5,355 bases of DNA from an uncultured Clostridia bacterium (GTDB lineage: Bacteria; Bacillota_A; Clostridia; Christensenellales; Borkfalkiaceae): assembly GCA_934292955.1 (NCBI GenBank), contig CAKQXZ010000113.1:1-5355 (forward strand), in the 5' to 3' direction. Position 1 is the stretch's first letter. Every line of letters begins with the position of its first letter. This document shows positions 1-5,355 of the stretch, one piece after another. The translations under genes were made by a program, and so were the position numbers. The notes below the pieces were generated by a model. That model had not been told where the DNA came from. It worked only from the letters and a program-made list of their open reading frames with translations, and did not search any database.

Positions 1-12
1 TAATATGTCGTT

Positions 13-909
13 TCAGTGTTTTCTCGCTTCTACGCATTTAAGCGCAAAGTCGGCAATTCTGTTGAAAGCGTCTTCTCTCGAAGTGTCGTTAAGGAACTCA
101 TGACGTACGCCTTTATACAGAACGCAAGAAACGTCCGCACCGTGATCTTTATACCACTTTTCAAGTTTTTTAACGCCCTTACCCATGTCGCCCACGGGGT
201 CGTCTTCGCCGGCAAGCAATAAAACAGGAAAGCCTTTAAGTGAACTGCCGTTTTTGTCATACAACTTTCTTGCGCCGTTAAAGAACGAAGCGTAAAAATT
301 ATTACTGCATATAAAATTGCAGAACTCGTCTTGTTTATAACGTTCGCATTCTTCGGGAATCGACGAAATAAACGACCCGTTTCCGAGTTTTTTATCGTAT
401 GCGTCAAAAGATTTTTCTTTAAGCAGATACGCAGGTTTGTCCGCGCCCTTGAACTTTTTGCACCACAGTGCGACGAGACGACCGAAAAACACGGTAGGTC
501 CCGCAAGATAATTACTGCCGCCGATTACCGCGCCCGCATGCCCGTAATATCTGCGAATATATGCTTGAGTTAAAAACGAACCGTAACTATGCCCGACAAG
601 AATCACCGGCATACGATATTCCGCCCTTACTATTTCAAAAAGTTTATTGATATCTTCAAGCGTTTTTTCCCAGATATCGCCTTCGCTGTAACCCAGATGA
701 TCTTTATCGGTAACGCCGTGCGCGCGGTGGTCGTCGGCAACCACGATAAAGCCTTTTTTGTTCATCTCACGCGCAAACAGATCGTATCTGCCCGCATGCT
801 CGACCATTCCGTGCGATACCTGAATAACACCTATGGGATTTTCAACGTCGTCCCATTTAAGATAGGAAATTCTCTTTCCGTCGTTTGCATAAAACTCATT
901 TCTTGTCAT
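13..909 (-). CDS. Alpha/beta hydrolase, monoacylglycerol lipase / lysophospholipase type
   Basis: A 298-residue serine hydrolase of the alpha/beta fold (Hydrolase_4 / serine aminopeptidase S33-like), predicted to cleave acyl esters such as monoacylglycerols or lysophospholipids. Visible landmarks are the oxyanion-hole motif HGMVEHAGRY (residues 33-42), the DHRAHG motif (60-65), the nucleophile elbow GHSYGS with Ser108 (106-111), a lid region at about 137-220, the probable catalytic Asp237 in GEDDPVG, and His270 in GVRHEF. Length is normal for the family. No signal peptide is seen, so it is probably cytoplasmic. The frame stays open 25 codons further upstream inside glpK, but the ATG at 909 is preferred: it has a good ribosome binding site and the domain starts right after it. 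It overlaps the 3' end of glpK by 14 bases, so the two are probably co-transcribed and translationally coupled. The exact substrate is inferred from family and context; a general esterase is possible. Confidence 0.9.
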   Translation of the reverse strand: MTRNEFYANDGKRISYLKWDDVENPIGVIQVSHGMVEHAGRYDLFAREMNKKGFIVVADDHRAHGVTDKDHLGYSEGDIWEKTLEDINKLFEIVRAEYRMPVILVGHSYGSFLTQAYIRRYYGHAGAVIGGSNYLAGPTVFFGRLVALWCKKFKGADKPAYLLKEKSFDAYDKKLGNGSFISSIPEECERYKQDEFCNFICSNNFYASFFNGARKLYDKNGSSLKGFPVLLLAGEDDPVGDMGKGVKKLEKWYKDHGADVSCVLYKGVRHEFLNDTSREDAFNRIADFALKCVEARKH

Positions 910-2365
910 AAATACACCTTTCCACTGCCTTTTTCCATTCGGAATAATATTCTTCGTAAATTTGTCTGTTGTCGGTCGGCTCAAACTTCCTTTCGGTAAG
1001 CCGCATATTTTCTATATCGTCTATCGCGGCGATTTTTAACGCGATCATACACAGATAAACCGCACCTAGAGCGGTACTTTCGCGTTCGATAGGTCGGTCG
1101 ACTACATAACCCGAAACGTCCGCCTGAAACTGCATAAGAAAATCGTTCTGCGACGCGCCGCCGTCAACCCTTAGTTCGGTTAGTTTAACGCCTCCGTCTC
1201 CGCTCATAACATCACACAGATCTCTTGCCGAGTACGCCATCGCTTCTAAAACGGCGCGGGTAATATGCCCTTTGGTCGTTCCGCGCGTAATACCGGTAAT
1301 CAAGCCCGTCGCGCTGCTCACCCAGTACGGCGCGCCAAGCCCCGTGAATGCGGGAACAACGTAAACACCGCCGTTATCTTTAACCGACAACGCGAGTTTT
1401 TCGCTCTGCGCCGATTTTTTGAAAAAGTCAAGTCCGTCGCGCAGCCACTGAATTGCACTGCCCGCATTGAACACGCTGCCTTCGAACATATACACAGGCT
1501 TTTTGGCGTAACCGAGCGTGGTAAGCAGACCGTGTTCGCTCGTTTTGAATGCTTTACCGATGTTTGCCAGCATGAACATTCCCGTTCCGTATGTAATCTT
1601 AACAGAGCCCGGCATAAAACAGCCCTGACCGATTGCCGCCGCCTGCTGATCGCCCGCAAGCCCCGCAATAGGAATTTTTATACCTTCGCAATTAAACTCG
1701 CCGACGACAGAATCGGGTGAAACGACTTCGGGCAGAAATTCGCGCTTTATGCCGAACAATCCGAGCAGTTCATCGTCCCATTGCATAGTCTTTATATTGA
1801 ACAACATCGTGCGCGACGCGTTTGTGTAATCGGTAACAAAACTTTTTCCGCCCGTAAGTTTATACGCAAGAAAGGTTTCTACCGTTCCTAAACACAAATC
1901 GTTATTTTTTGCGGCTTCTTGAACTTCGGTCACGTTTTCCATAAGCCAGCGCATTTTGCTCGCCGAAAAATACGGATCGATTTTAAGCCCCGTTTTGTTT
2001 TTTATGATTTCGAAATAATCCTTTTCTAACAGATCGCAATATTCCGCCGTGCGCCTGCACTGCCAGATAATCGCGTTATAAAGCGGTTTTCCGTTGCTCT
2101 TAGACCATGCGATAACCGTTTCGCGCTGATTGGTAATGCCTATGCCCGCAATAAGATCCGCCCCTGTTTCGTCTATTATTTCAACAAGCGCGCCGAGCGA
2201 CGCCGAATATATTTCCGACGCAGACTCCTCCACATACGACGGCTTGGGATAAAACTGTTTTATCTGAAACGATTTGACTTTGACTATTTTTTTAAGTTTT
2301 ATATCATACAGCACTGCGCGTGTCGAAGTTGTTCCTTCGTCAAGCGCGATTACATATTTTTTCAT
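896..2365 (-). CDS. glpK: Glycerol kinase (FGGY family)
   Basis: A 489-residue cytoplasmic ATP-dependent kinase converting glycerol to sn-glycerol-3-phosphate. The FGGY N-lobe opens with the phosphate-binding stretch ALDEGTTSTR (7-16). Glycerol-contacting residues known from E. coli GlpK are kept: Arg81-Glu82 (NQRE), Trp101 (IIWQCRRT), Tyr132, Asp239-Gln240 (GDQQ) and Phe264. YFSASKMRW (132-140) matches FGGY signature 1; residues 354-374 match signature 2. The C-lobe has the nucleotide-site motif DGGASQNDFLMQFQ (401-414). Length is slightly below the usual 495-505. Divergent points: the usual WDxxARG is W348-VSSATG, the usual KNTYGTGCF is KITYGTGMF (256-264), and the PKPGWVEH-type segment reads PKPSYVEE (40-47). 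The His phosphorylated by HPr in enterococcal GlpK aligns with Asn225. It is first in an operon with the downstream lipase. Another FGGY sugar kinase is less likely because all glycerol-site residues are present. Confidence 0.93.
   Translation of the reverse strand: MKKYVIALDEGTTSTRAVLYDIKLKKIVKVKSFQIKQFYPKPSYVEESASEIYSASLGALVEIIDETGADLIAGIGITNQRETVIAWSKSNGKPLYNAIIWQCRRTAEYCDLLEKDYFEIIKNKTGLKIDPYFSASKMRWLMENVTEVQEAAKNNDLCLGTVETFLAYKLTGGKSFVTDYTNASRTMLFNIKTMQWDDELLGLFGIKREFLPEVVSPDSVVGEFNCEGIKIPIAGLAGDQQAAAIGQGCFMPGSVKITYGTGMFMLANIGKAFKTSEHGLLTTLGYAKKPVYMFEGSVFNAGSAIQWLRDGLDFFKKSAQSEKLALSVKDNGGVYVVPAFTGLGAPYWVSSATGLITGITRGTTKGHITRAVLEAMAYSARDLCDVMSGDGGVKLTELRVDGGASQNDFLMQFQADVSGYVVDRPIERESTALGAVYLCMIALKIAAIDDIENMRLTERKFEPTDNRQIYEEYYSEWKKAVERCIYDKK
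915..923 (-). promoter_or_regulatory. Ribosome binding site of the alpha/beta hydrolase
   Basis: On the minus strand GGAAAGGTG lies about 5 bases before the ATG at 909, with the AAAGG core at a normal distance. It sits inside the last codons of glpK. It decides in favour of the ATG at 909 over the upstream in-frame start at 984, which would place 25 unrelated residues in front of the domain. Confidence 0.65.
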
Positions 2366-2369
2366 TCTT

Positions 2370-2378
2370 CACCCTCTT
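2370..2378 (-). promoter_or_regulatory. Ribosome binding site of glpK
   Basis: The minus strand reads AAGAGGGTG followed by AAGA and the ATG at 2365. The purine-rich AGAGGGTG is a fair Shine-Dalgarno match at normal spacing and supports the start at 2365, where the protein begins directly with the conserved FGGY N-terminal strand. Confidence 0.65.
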
Positions 2379-2479
2379 TCATCAAATCATGTTATAAATA
2401 GCATTACATAGCAATTATCGAAATTCCGTTTGACGTAACCGATTTTCTCGCTTATTCTTCAGATGCCGAAAAGGCTTAA

Positions 2480-2506
2480 ATTCTCGTTCGAAACAGAATA
2501 TTTCGA
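2480..2506. promoter_or_regulatory. Overlapping dyad symmetries in the glpK leader (operator or RNA hairpin candidate)
   Basis: Two inverted repeats overlap. The first, 2480-2499, is ATTCT, two bases, TTCGAA, two bases, AGAAT, matching its own reverse complement at 16 of 20 positions; having almost no loop, it suits a DNA operator better than an RNA stem. The second, 2488-2506, is TCGAAA, seven bases, TTTCGA, a perfect 6-bp stem that could form in the glpK mRNA at roughly +27 to +45. The site lies just downstream of the glpK start point, where a bound repressor could block elongation. Its function is inferred from symmetry and position only; the sequence is AT-rich and chance is possible. Confidence 0.35.
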
Positions 2507-2538
2507 GTCTTGTGCTATTGCTCATTAACTCATACGAT

Positions 2539-2567
2539 ATTGTATACTATTTTCGTTTTTATTTCAA
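2539..2567 (-). promoter_or_regulatory. Sigma-A type promoter of the glpK-hydrolase operon
   Basis: On the minus strand TTGAAA (2567-2562) is followed after exactly 17 bases by TACAAT (2544-2539), each hexamer one mismatch from consensus. Transcription would start near 2532. A short near-palindrome centred on GTATAC (2542-2547) overlaps the -10 box. This is the best promoter match on this strand in the intergenic region and faces glpK. Confidence 0.7.
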
Positions 2568-2597
2568 GACTTTTTCTTAAAAATCGCCGTCTTTTTT

Positions 2598-2626
2598 TTG
2601 ACATTAAATTTTTATTATAGTACAAT
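2598..2626 (+). promoter_or_regulatory. Sigma-A type promoter of the MATE gene
   Basis: A perfect -35 box TTGACA (2598-2603) and a -10 box TACAAT (2621-2626) are separated by exactly 17 bases of AT-rich sequence. A start near 2633 would give a leader of about 105 bases. It is back to back with the glpK promoter, with 30 bases between the two -35 boxes. Its strength on paper suggests either high basal expression or repression by an unseen regulator. Confidence 0.78.
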
Positions 2627-2700
2627 CGACACACTGCTCCTAAAACACCTTTCCTTAACAGTCGAAAATAAGTAAATTCATAATGGTTTCGTGGGCAAAA

Positions 2701-2717
2701 TTCTTAGTTTCCAAGAA
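2701..2717. promoter_or_regulatory. Small imperfect dyad upstream of the MATE start (operator or hairpin candidate)
   Basis: TTCTTAG and CCAAGAA flank a three-base centre, pairing at six of seven positions. It ends five bases before the Shine-Dalgarno purines. It could be a repressor site or a weak RNA stem affecting translation initiation. Evidence is symmetry and location only. Confidence 0.25.
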
Positions 2718-2722
2718 CATGC

Positions 2723-2730
2723 AAAGGAGA
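2723..2730 (+). promoter_or_regulatory. Ribosome binding site of the MATE gene
   Basis: AAAGGAGA is a near-ideal Shine-Dalgarno sequence, with AGGAG ending eight bases before the ATG at 2738. It fixes the start and predicts efficient translation. Confidence 0.8.
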
Positions 2731-2737
2731 TGGTATT

Positions 2738-4069
2738 ATGACTGCGGTCAGATTATCCGATCATTTTACATATAAAAAACTGTTCAAAGCTGTTATTTCG
2801 CCCATTCTGATGATGGTATTCACATCGATATACAGCATTGTCGACGGGCTGTTTATATCCAACTGCGTAAACGACACGGCGTTTTCTGCCGTTAATCTGA
2901 TAATACCTGTTACAATGGCGATCGGCGCAATCGGTTTTATGTTCGGCGCGGGCGGTTCGGCAATCGTTTCAAAAACGCTGGGCGAAGGCGATAAAGATAA
3001 AGCGCGTTCGATTTTTACCGCAATAGTAATAGTTAACGCTATCGTTGCGCTTGTCGTTTCGCTCATTGCGCTGATTTTTATAGAACCGATTGTAAAACTT
3101 CTCGGCGCGACTCCCGAAATGGAAGCGTACGCAGTCAACTACGGGCGCATAATTCTGATCGGCGAAATCGCCTTTATGACTCAGAACTTGTTTCAGAACT
3201 TCTTCATCGTTGCGGAACGTCCGCATCTTGGCTTTTTGGTGACCGTTTTTGCGGGCGTTACGAATATGATTTTAGACGCGCTTTTCGTAGCATTTTTCAA
3301 GTTCGGCGTTGAAGGCGCGGCATGGGCTACGATAATCAGTCAGGCTGTGGGTTCGATTATCCCCGTGTTCTATTTTCTGCAGAATAAAACCAGCCTGCTT
3401 AAATTCCGCAAACCCGATTTCAAAGCGAAATACATTATAAAAACCATCACAAACGGCTCGAGCGAGTTTTTGAGTAACGTTTCGGCTTCGATCGTCAGTA
3501 TGGTCTATAATAAACAACTTATGGATTATAAAGGACAAGACGGCGTAACCGCATACGGCATCATAATGTATGCAAGTTTCATATTCGCAGCCGTCTTTAT
3601 AGGTTATTCGATAGGCACCGCGCCTATTGTCGGCTATAACTACGGCGCAGATAACCGCGACGAACTTAAAAACGTGCTGAAAAAGAGCGTTATAGTAACC
3701 CTTTCGACGGGCGTCGTAATGACCTTTCTTTCTGTCGCGCTTGCAACGCCGCTTACGGCTATCTTCGTCGGTTACAACGCAGAATTACTCGCTTTCAGCG
3801 CACGGGCGATGCGAATTTTCTCCGTTTGTTTTATTTTTATGGGGCTGAATATGTATATTTCGTCCTTCTTTACGGCACTCGGCAACGGTCTGATCTCGGC
3901 AATCGTTTCGGCGTTCAGAACACTTTTCTGTCAGTTAATAACCGTGTTCCTTCTGCCGCTGATTATGGGCGTTGACGGAATATGGCTTTCGATAGTTATT
4001 GCGGAAGTTTTATCCCTTATGCTCGGCGTAACGTTCCTTGTAACAAAACGCAAAAAATACGGCTATTGA
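2738..4069 (+). CDS. MATE family efflux transporter (MepA-like)
   Basis: A 443-residue inner-membrane antiporter of the multidrug and toxic compound extrusion family, expected to export cationic drugs, dyes or metabolites using an H+ or Na+ gradient. It has about 12 hydrophobic segments in two homologous halves (roughly residues 15-215 and 235-435), joined by a more polar linker near 216-234. Hallmarks are YSIVDGLFIS in helix 1 with the conserved acidic Asp36, the FGAGGSAIVSKTLGEGDKDKAR stretch (starting at residue 69), AERPHLG (159-165), and NMILDALFVAFFKFGVEGAAWAT (from 176), a clear clostridial MATE signature. The second half has GTAPIVGYNYGA (293-304). Length is typical. It is flanked by its own promoter and terminator, so it is probably monocistronic. 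No regulator gene is adjacent. The substrate cannot be read from sequence; a resistance role is not shown. Confidence 0.93.
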   Translation: MTAVRLSDHFTYKKLFKAVISPILMMVFTSIYSIVDGLFISNCVNDTAFSAVNLIIPVTMAIGAIGFMFGAGGSAIVSKTLGEGDKDKARSIFTAIVIVNAIVALVVSLIALIFIEPIVKLLGATPEMEAYAVNYGRIILIGEIAFMTQNLFQNFFIVAERPHLGFLVTVFAGVTNMILDALFVAFFKFGVEGAAWATIISQAVGSIIPVFYFLQNKTSLLKFRKPDFKAKYIIKTITNGSSEFLSNVSASIVSMVYNKQLMDYKGQDGVTAYGIIMYASFIFAAVFIGYSIGTAPIVGYNYGADNRDELKNVLKKSVIVTLSTGVVMTFLSVALATPLTAIFVGYNAELLAFSARAMRIFSVCFIFMGLNMYISSFFTALGNGLISAIVSAFRTLFCQLITVFLLPLIMGVDGIWLSIVIAEVLSLMLGVTFLVTKRKKYGY

Positions 4070-4126
4070 TTTTACCCTGTTTTTAACAGTCTTTCCGCAT
4101 TCAGTAAGCGTGGAATGCACATAGTC

Positions 4127-4152
4127 AGGCGTGGCATCGTGCCACGCCTTTT
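4127..4152 (+). terminator. Intrinsic terminator of the MATE gene
   Basis: A perfect 10-bp stem, AGGCGTGGCA (4127-4136) and TGCCACGCCT (4140-4149), with a three-base loop, is followed by TTTTA. It lies 58 bases after the MATE stop codon. In the opposite direction the stem is followed by GACTATG, not a T run, so it should act mainly on plus-strand transcripts, although it also lies downstream of the convergent anti-sigma factor gene. Confidence 0.88.
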
Positions 4153-4200
4153 ATCTTGCAATTTATCGATTACTTTTCTTTTATAAACGTCGCTTCATTC

Positions 4201-5355
4201 TCATCTGTAATCTCCGCGTCGTTCAATGCGATTTCCTTTGCTTATATCGATATGATAGTCGAAAAAGATTATCTCTCCCGTTTTTGCATCGATTTTATAA
4301 AAATATTGAAATTCCGCCGTGTAAAACTCCAGAATCCAGCACGGACGACCGGAATTGCGGCTCAATTCTTCTTTGGTAAACACGACTTTCACTTCGGGTT
4401 TATCTTTAATTCCCGCATCTTTCAGGGCAACGTCTTTCGCTTCTTCCAAAGATATAAACAGCGCGACTTCGTTCTTTTCGAGAATATCGCCGGTTACCGC
4501 GTTTACGAGGTAAGTCCATTGCGTGCGCTTGTCGTTGAATACAAGACGATAGTAAGGATATTTAACTCCTTTGTTAATAAGCCTTGCCTCGGTAAATTCA
4601 ACTCTTGCCGCGCAACCCGAGTCGTTCAATGCAATTGCTTTCGCTTTGAGTATACCGATATATTCGGAGTCGATAACGGTTGAGTTAACGTCTTTTTGTA
4701 GACCGACAAGTTCGTCAAGGGGCAGATTTGCAATCTCTTCTTCGGACATGCTGCTGTTTTTCTTTGCGTCGGCGATAAGTTGCGCTTTGCCTTGCGATAC
4801 GCCGTATTTTTTCGCAATGGCTGCCGTTTCGTCGTTGTCCGTCGCGGCAGCGTAAACCACGGTATGAACGGACTTGGTTTTTTCAAGAGCCTCTCTCACG
4901 ACTTCGGAGACAGATTCTTTCAGTTTTTCGTCGCCGCTTAATTTTTTGTCGAACGAAATCAATACGGTATCGTTGCTTTCCATAAGACCTGCTGCCTTAT
5001 ATGCGGCAACGGTAATGGAAAGGGCGGATTTAAGACTTTGTCCTTTCAACTCGATTTCTTCCAACAATTCTTCGGCGTCGTCGTTAAGAAAACGTACCGC
5101 CTTTACGTTTCCGTTACGGGCAATAACGTACTCAACTCCGGGGTTGATTTCCATTGTCACCGTTCCGGCTTCGATATTTCCGATCGCAAAAGGAGTTATC
5201 ACGCCGACACACAATGCCAGAACGACGCATGCCGCCAACGCCGCAATCCGTTGCACAATCCTTTTTTGTTTTAACCGAATTTCTCTTTTTGCGGACGCAA
5301 TCGTTTTTTCTTCAAATGCGTCCGCAATCAAGTTTTCATCAATCTGACCGATTGC
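4201..5355 (-). CDS. RsgI-like membrane anti-sigma factor with two PepSY domains (5' end outside window)
   Basis: The frame is open to the window edge, so the N-terminus is missing; 384 residues are visible (numbered from the edge). Residues 1-32 form a charged, probably helical cytoplasmic segment (AIGQIDENLIADA...) of a kind common in clostridial membrane-anchored anti-sigma-like proteins. Residues about 34-59 are a single membrane helix. Residues about 65-225 resemble the RsgI middle domain: VTMEINPGVEYVIARNG, with the Asn71-Pro72 pair at the position of RsgI self-cleavage, then a YGVSQGKAQLI motif (184-194). Two PepSY-like repeats follow: about 232-293 (ends TYLVNAVTGDILE) and 299-367 (ends YKIDAKTGEIIFF). 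The expected role is to hold a sigma factor inactive until an extracellular signal triggers proteolysis. The first possible start inside the window is a TTG at 5331, which has open frame before it and is probably internal. It is convergent with the MATE gene. The sigma partner is not in the window. Confidence 0.85.
   Translation of the reverse strand, partial: AIGQIDENLIADAFEEKTIASAKREIRLKQKRIVQRIAALAACVVLALCVGVITPFAIGNIEAGTVTMEINPGVEYVIARNGNVKAVRFLNDDAEELLEEIELKGQSLKSALSITVAAYKAAGLMESNDTVLISFDKKLSGDEKLKESVSEVVREALEKTKSVHTVVYAAATDNDETAAIAKKYGVSQGKAQLIADAKKNSSMSEEEIANLPLDELVGLQKDVNSTVIDSEYIGILKAKAIALNDSGCAARVEFTEARLINKGVKYPYYRLVFNDKRTQWTYLVNAVTGDILEKNEVALFISLEEAKDVALKDAGIKDKPEVKVVFTKEELSRNSGRPCWILEFYTAEFQYFYKIDAKTGEIIFFDYHIDISKGNRIERRGDYR

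Larger units (their letters stand above)
2366..2532 (-). other. Long 5' leader of the glpK operon
   Basis: If the promoter at 2539-2567 is used, the glpK mRNA carries an untranslated leader of about 167 bases. It holds overlapping dyads around 2480-2506 and a small possible hairpin with GCC/GGC arms near 2466-2476. I see no intrinsic terminator (no GC stem followed by a T run), so a GlpP-type antitermination switch as in Bacillus glp genes is not evident. I do not recognise a known riboswitch class. A shorter transcript from a closer promoter cannot be excluded, but no good -35/-10 pair is seen nearer to glpK. Confidence 0.45.
2633..2737 (+). other. 5' leader of the MATE gene
   Basis: This untranslated stretch of about 105 bases lies between the predicted start point and the ATG. 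Its first part is pyrimidine-rich: CTCCT at 2637-2641 and CCTTT at 2648-2652 are complementary to parts of the Shine-Dalgarno region (AGGAG 2725-2729, AAAGG 2723-2727). The last part contains the small dyad at 2701-2717. No terminator-like stem and no riboswitch class that I recognise is visible. Confidence 0.4.

Noticed and set aside
30..506. Second minus-strand frame of 158 codons inside the hydrolase gene
   Set aside because: It overlaps the lipase in another frame with no domain, no ribosome binding site of note and an unusual composition.
910..984. A 25-residue N-terminal extension of the hydrolase
   Set aside because: It would come from out-of-frame reading of the end of glpK. The ATG at 909 has a good ribosome binding site and starts at the domain boundary.
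589..999. Plus-strand open frame of 136 codons over the hydrolase/glpK junction
   Set aside because: It is antisense to two genes with clear family motifs; a shadow of their codon use.
2366..2737. tRNA, small RNA, known riboswitch or CRE catabolite-repression site in the intergenic region
   Set aside because: I looked on both strands and found no cloverleaf, no riboswitch consensus I know, and no good match to the CRE pattern.
2683..2775. A 30-codon leader peptide overlapping the MATE start
   Set aside because: It begins with ATG and ends in TAA, but no Shine-Dalgarno sequence precedes it and the composition is not informative; probably chance.
4097..4118. Inverted repeat GCATTC / GAATGC with a 10-base loop after the MATE gene
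   Set aside because: Only six base pairs with a large loop and no T run; it is not a terminator and is overshadowed by the perfect stem at 4127-4149.
4156..4683. Plus-strand open frame of 175 codons opposite the anti-sigma factor gene
   Set aside because: It is antisense to a well-supported coding region, has no recognisable domain, and its Phe/Arg/Cys-rich product is typical of a shadow frame.
5329..5331. TTG as the start codon of the anti-sigma factor
   Set aside because: The frame stays open for eight more codons to the window edge, and those codons (AIGQIDEN) continue a typical N-terminal pattern, so the TTG is most likely an internal Leu codon and the gene is 5'-partial.

Overview
The window looks like chromosomal DNA from an anaerobic Firmicute of the class Clostridia, probably an uncultured gut lineage; a Christensenellales-like origin is only an impression from protein style. 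The reasons are an RsgI-type anti-sigma factor with PepSY domains, a clostridial-type lysophospholipase/monoacylglycerol lipase, a MepA-like MATE exporter, strong purine-rich Shine-Dalgarno sites, and near-consensus sigma-A promoters with 17-bp spacers. There are four protein genes and no RNA gene, CRISPR array, insertion sequence or phage element. Intergenic space is modest.

Left part (13-2567, minus strand): a two-gene operon, glpK (glycerol kinase) followed by an alpha/beta hydrolase of the monoacylglycerol lipase/lysophospholipase type. The two reading frames overlap by 14 bases. The likely promoter (TTGAAA-17-TACAAT) lies about 170 bases upstream of glpK, so the mRNA has a long leader that contains overlapping dyad symmetries. 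The simplest reading is that the hydrolase releases glycerol from acylglycerols or related esters and GlpK traps it as glycerol-3-phosphate.

Middle (2598-4152, plus strand): a divergently transcribed, apparently single-gene unit for a MATE-family multidrug/cation antiporter. It has its own consensus promoter (TTGACA-17-TACAAT), an approximately 105-base leader with a small operator-like dyad next to the ribosome binding site, and a strong intrinsic terminator after the gene. The two promoters stand back to back, with 30 bases between their -35 boxes.

Right part (4201-5355, minus strand): an RsgI-like transmembrane anti-sigma factor, convergent with the MATE gene and cut by the window edge at its N-terminus. 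It has a short helical cytoplasmic segment, one membrane helix, an RsgI-like middle domain carrying the Asn-Pro pair at which RsgI proteins self-cleave, and two extracellular PepSY domains. A sigma factor gene is expected just outside the window (inference).

Nothing here is a clearly undescribed system. The points most worth a second look are the RsgI-like protein with a non-RsgI N-terminus, the divergent glycerol kinase coupled to a lipase, and the structured glpK leader.
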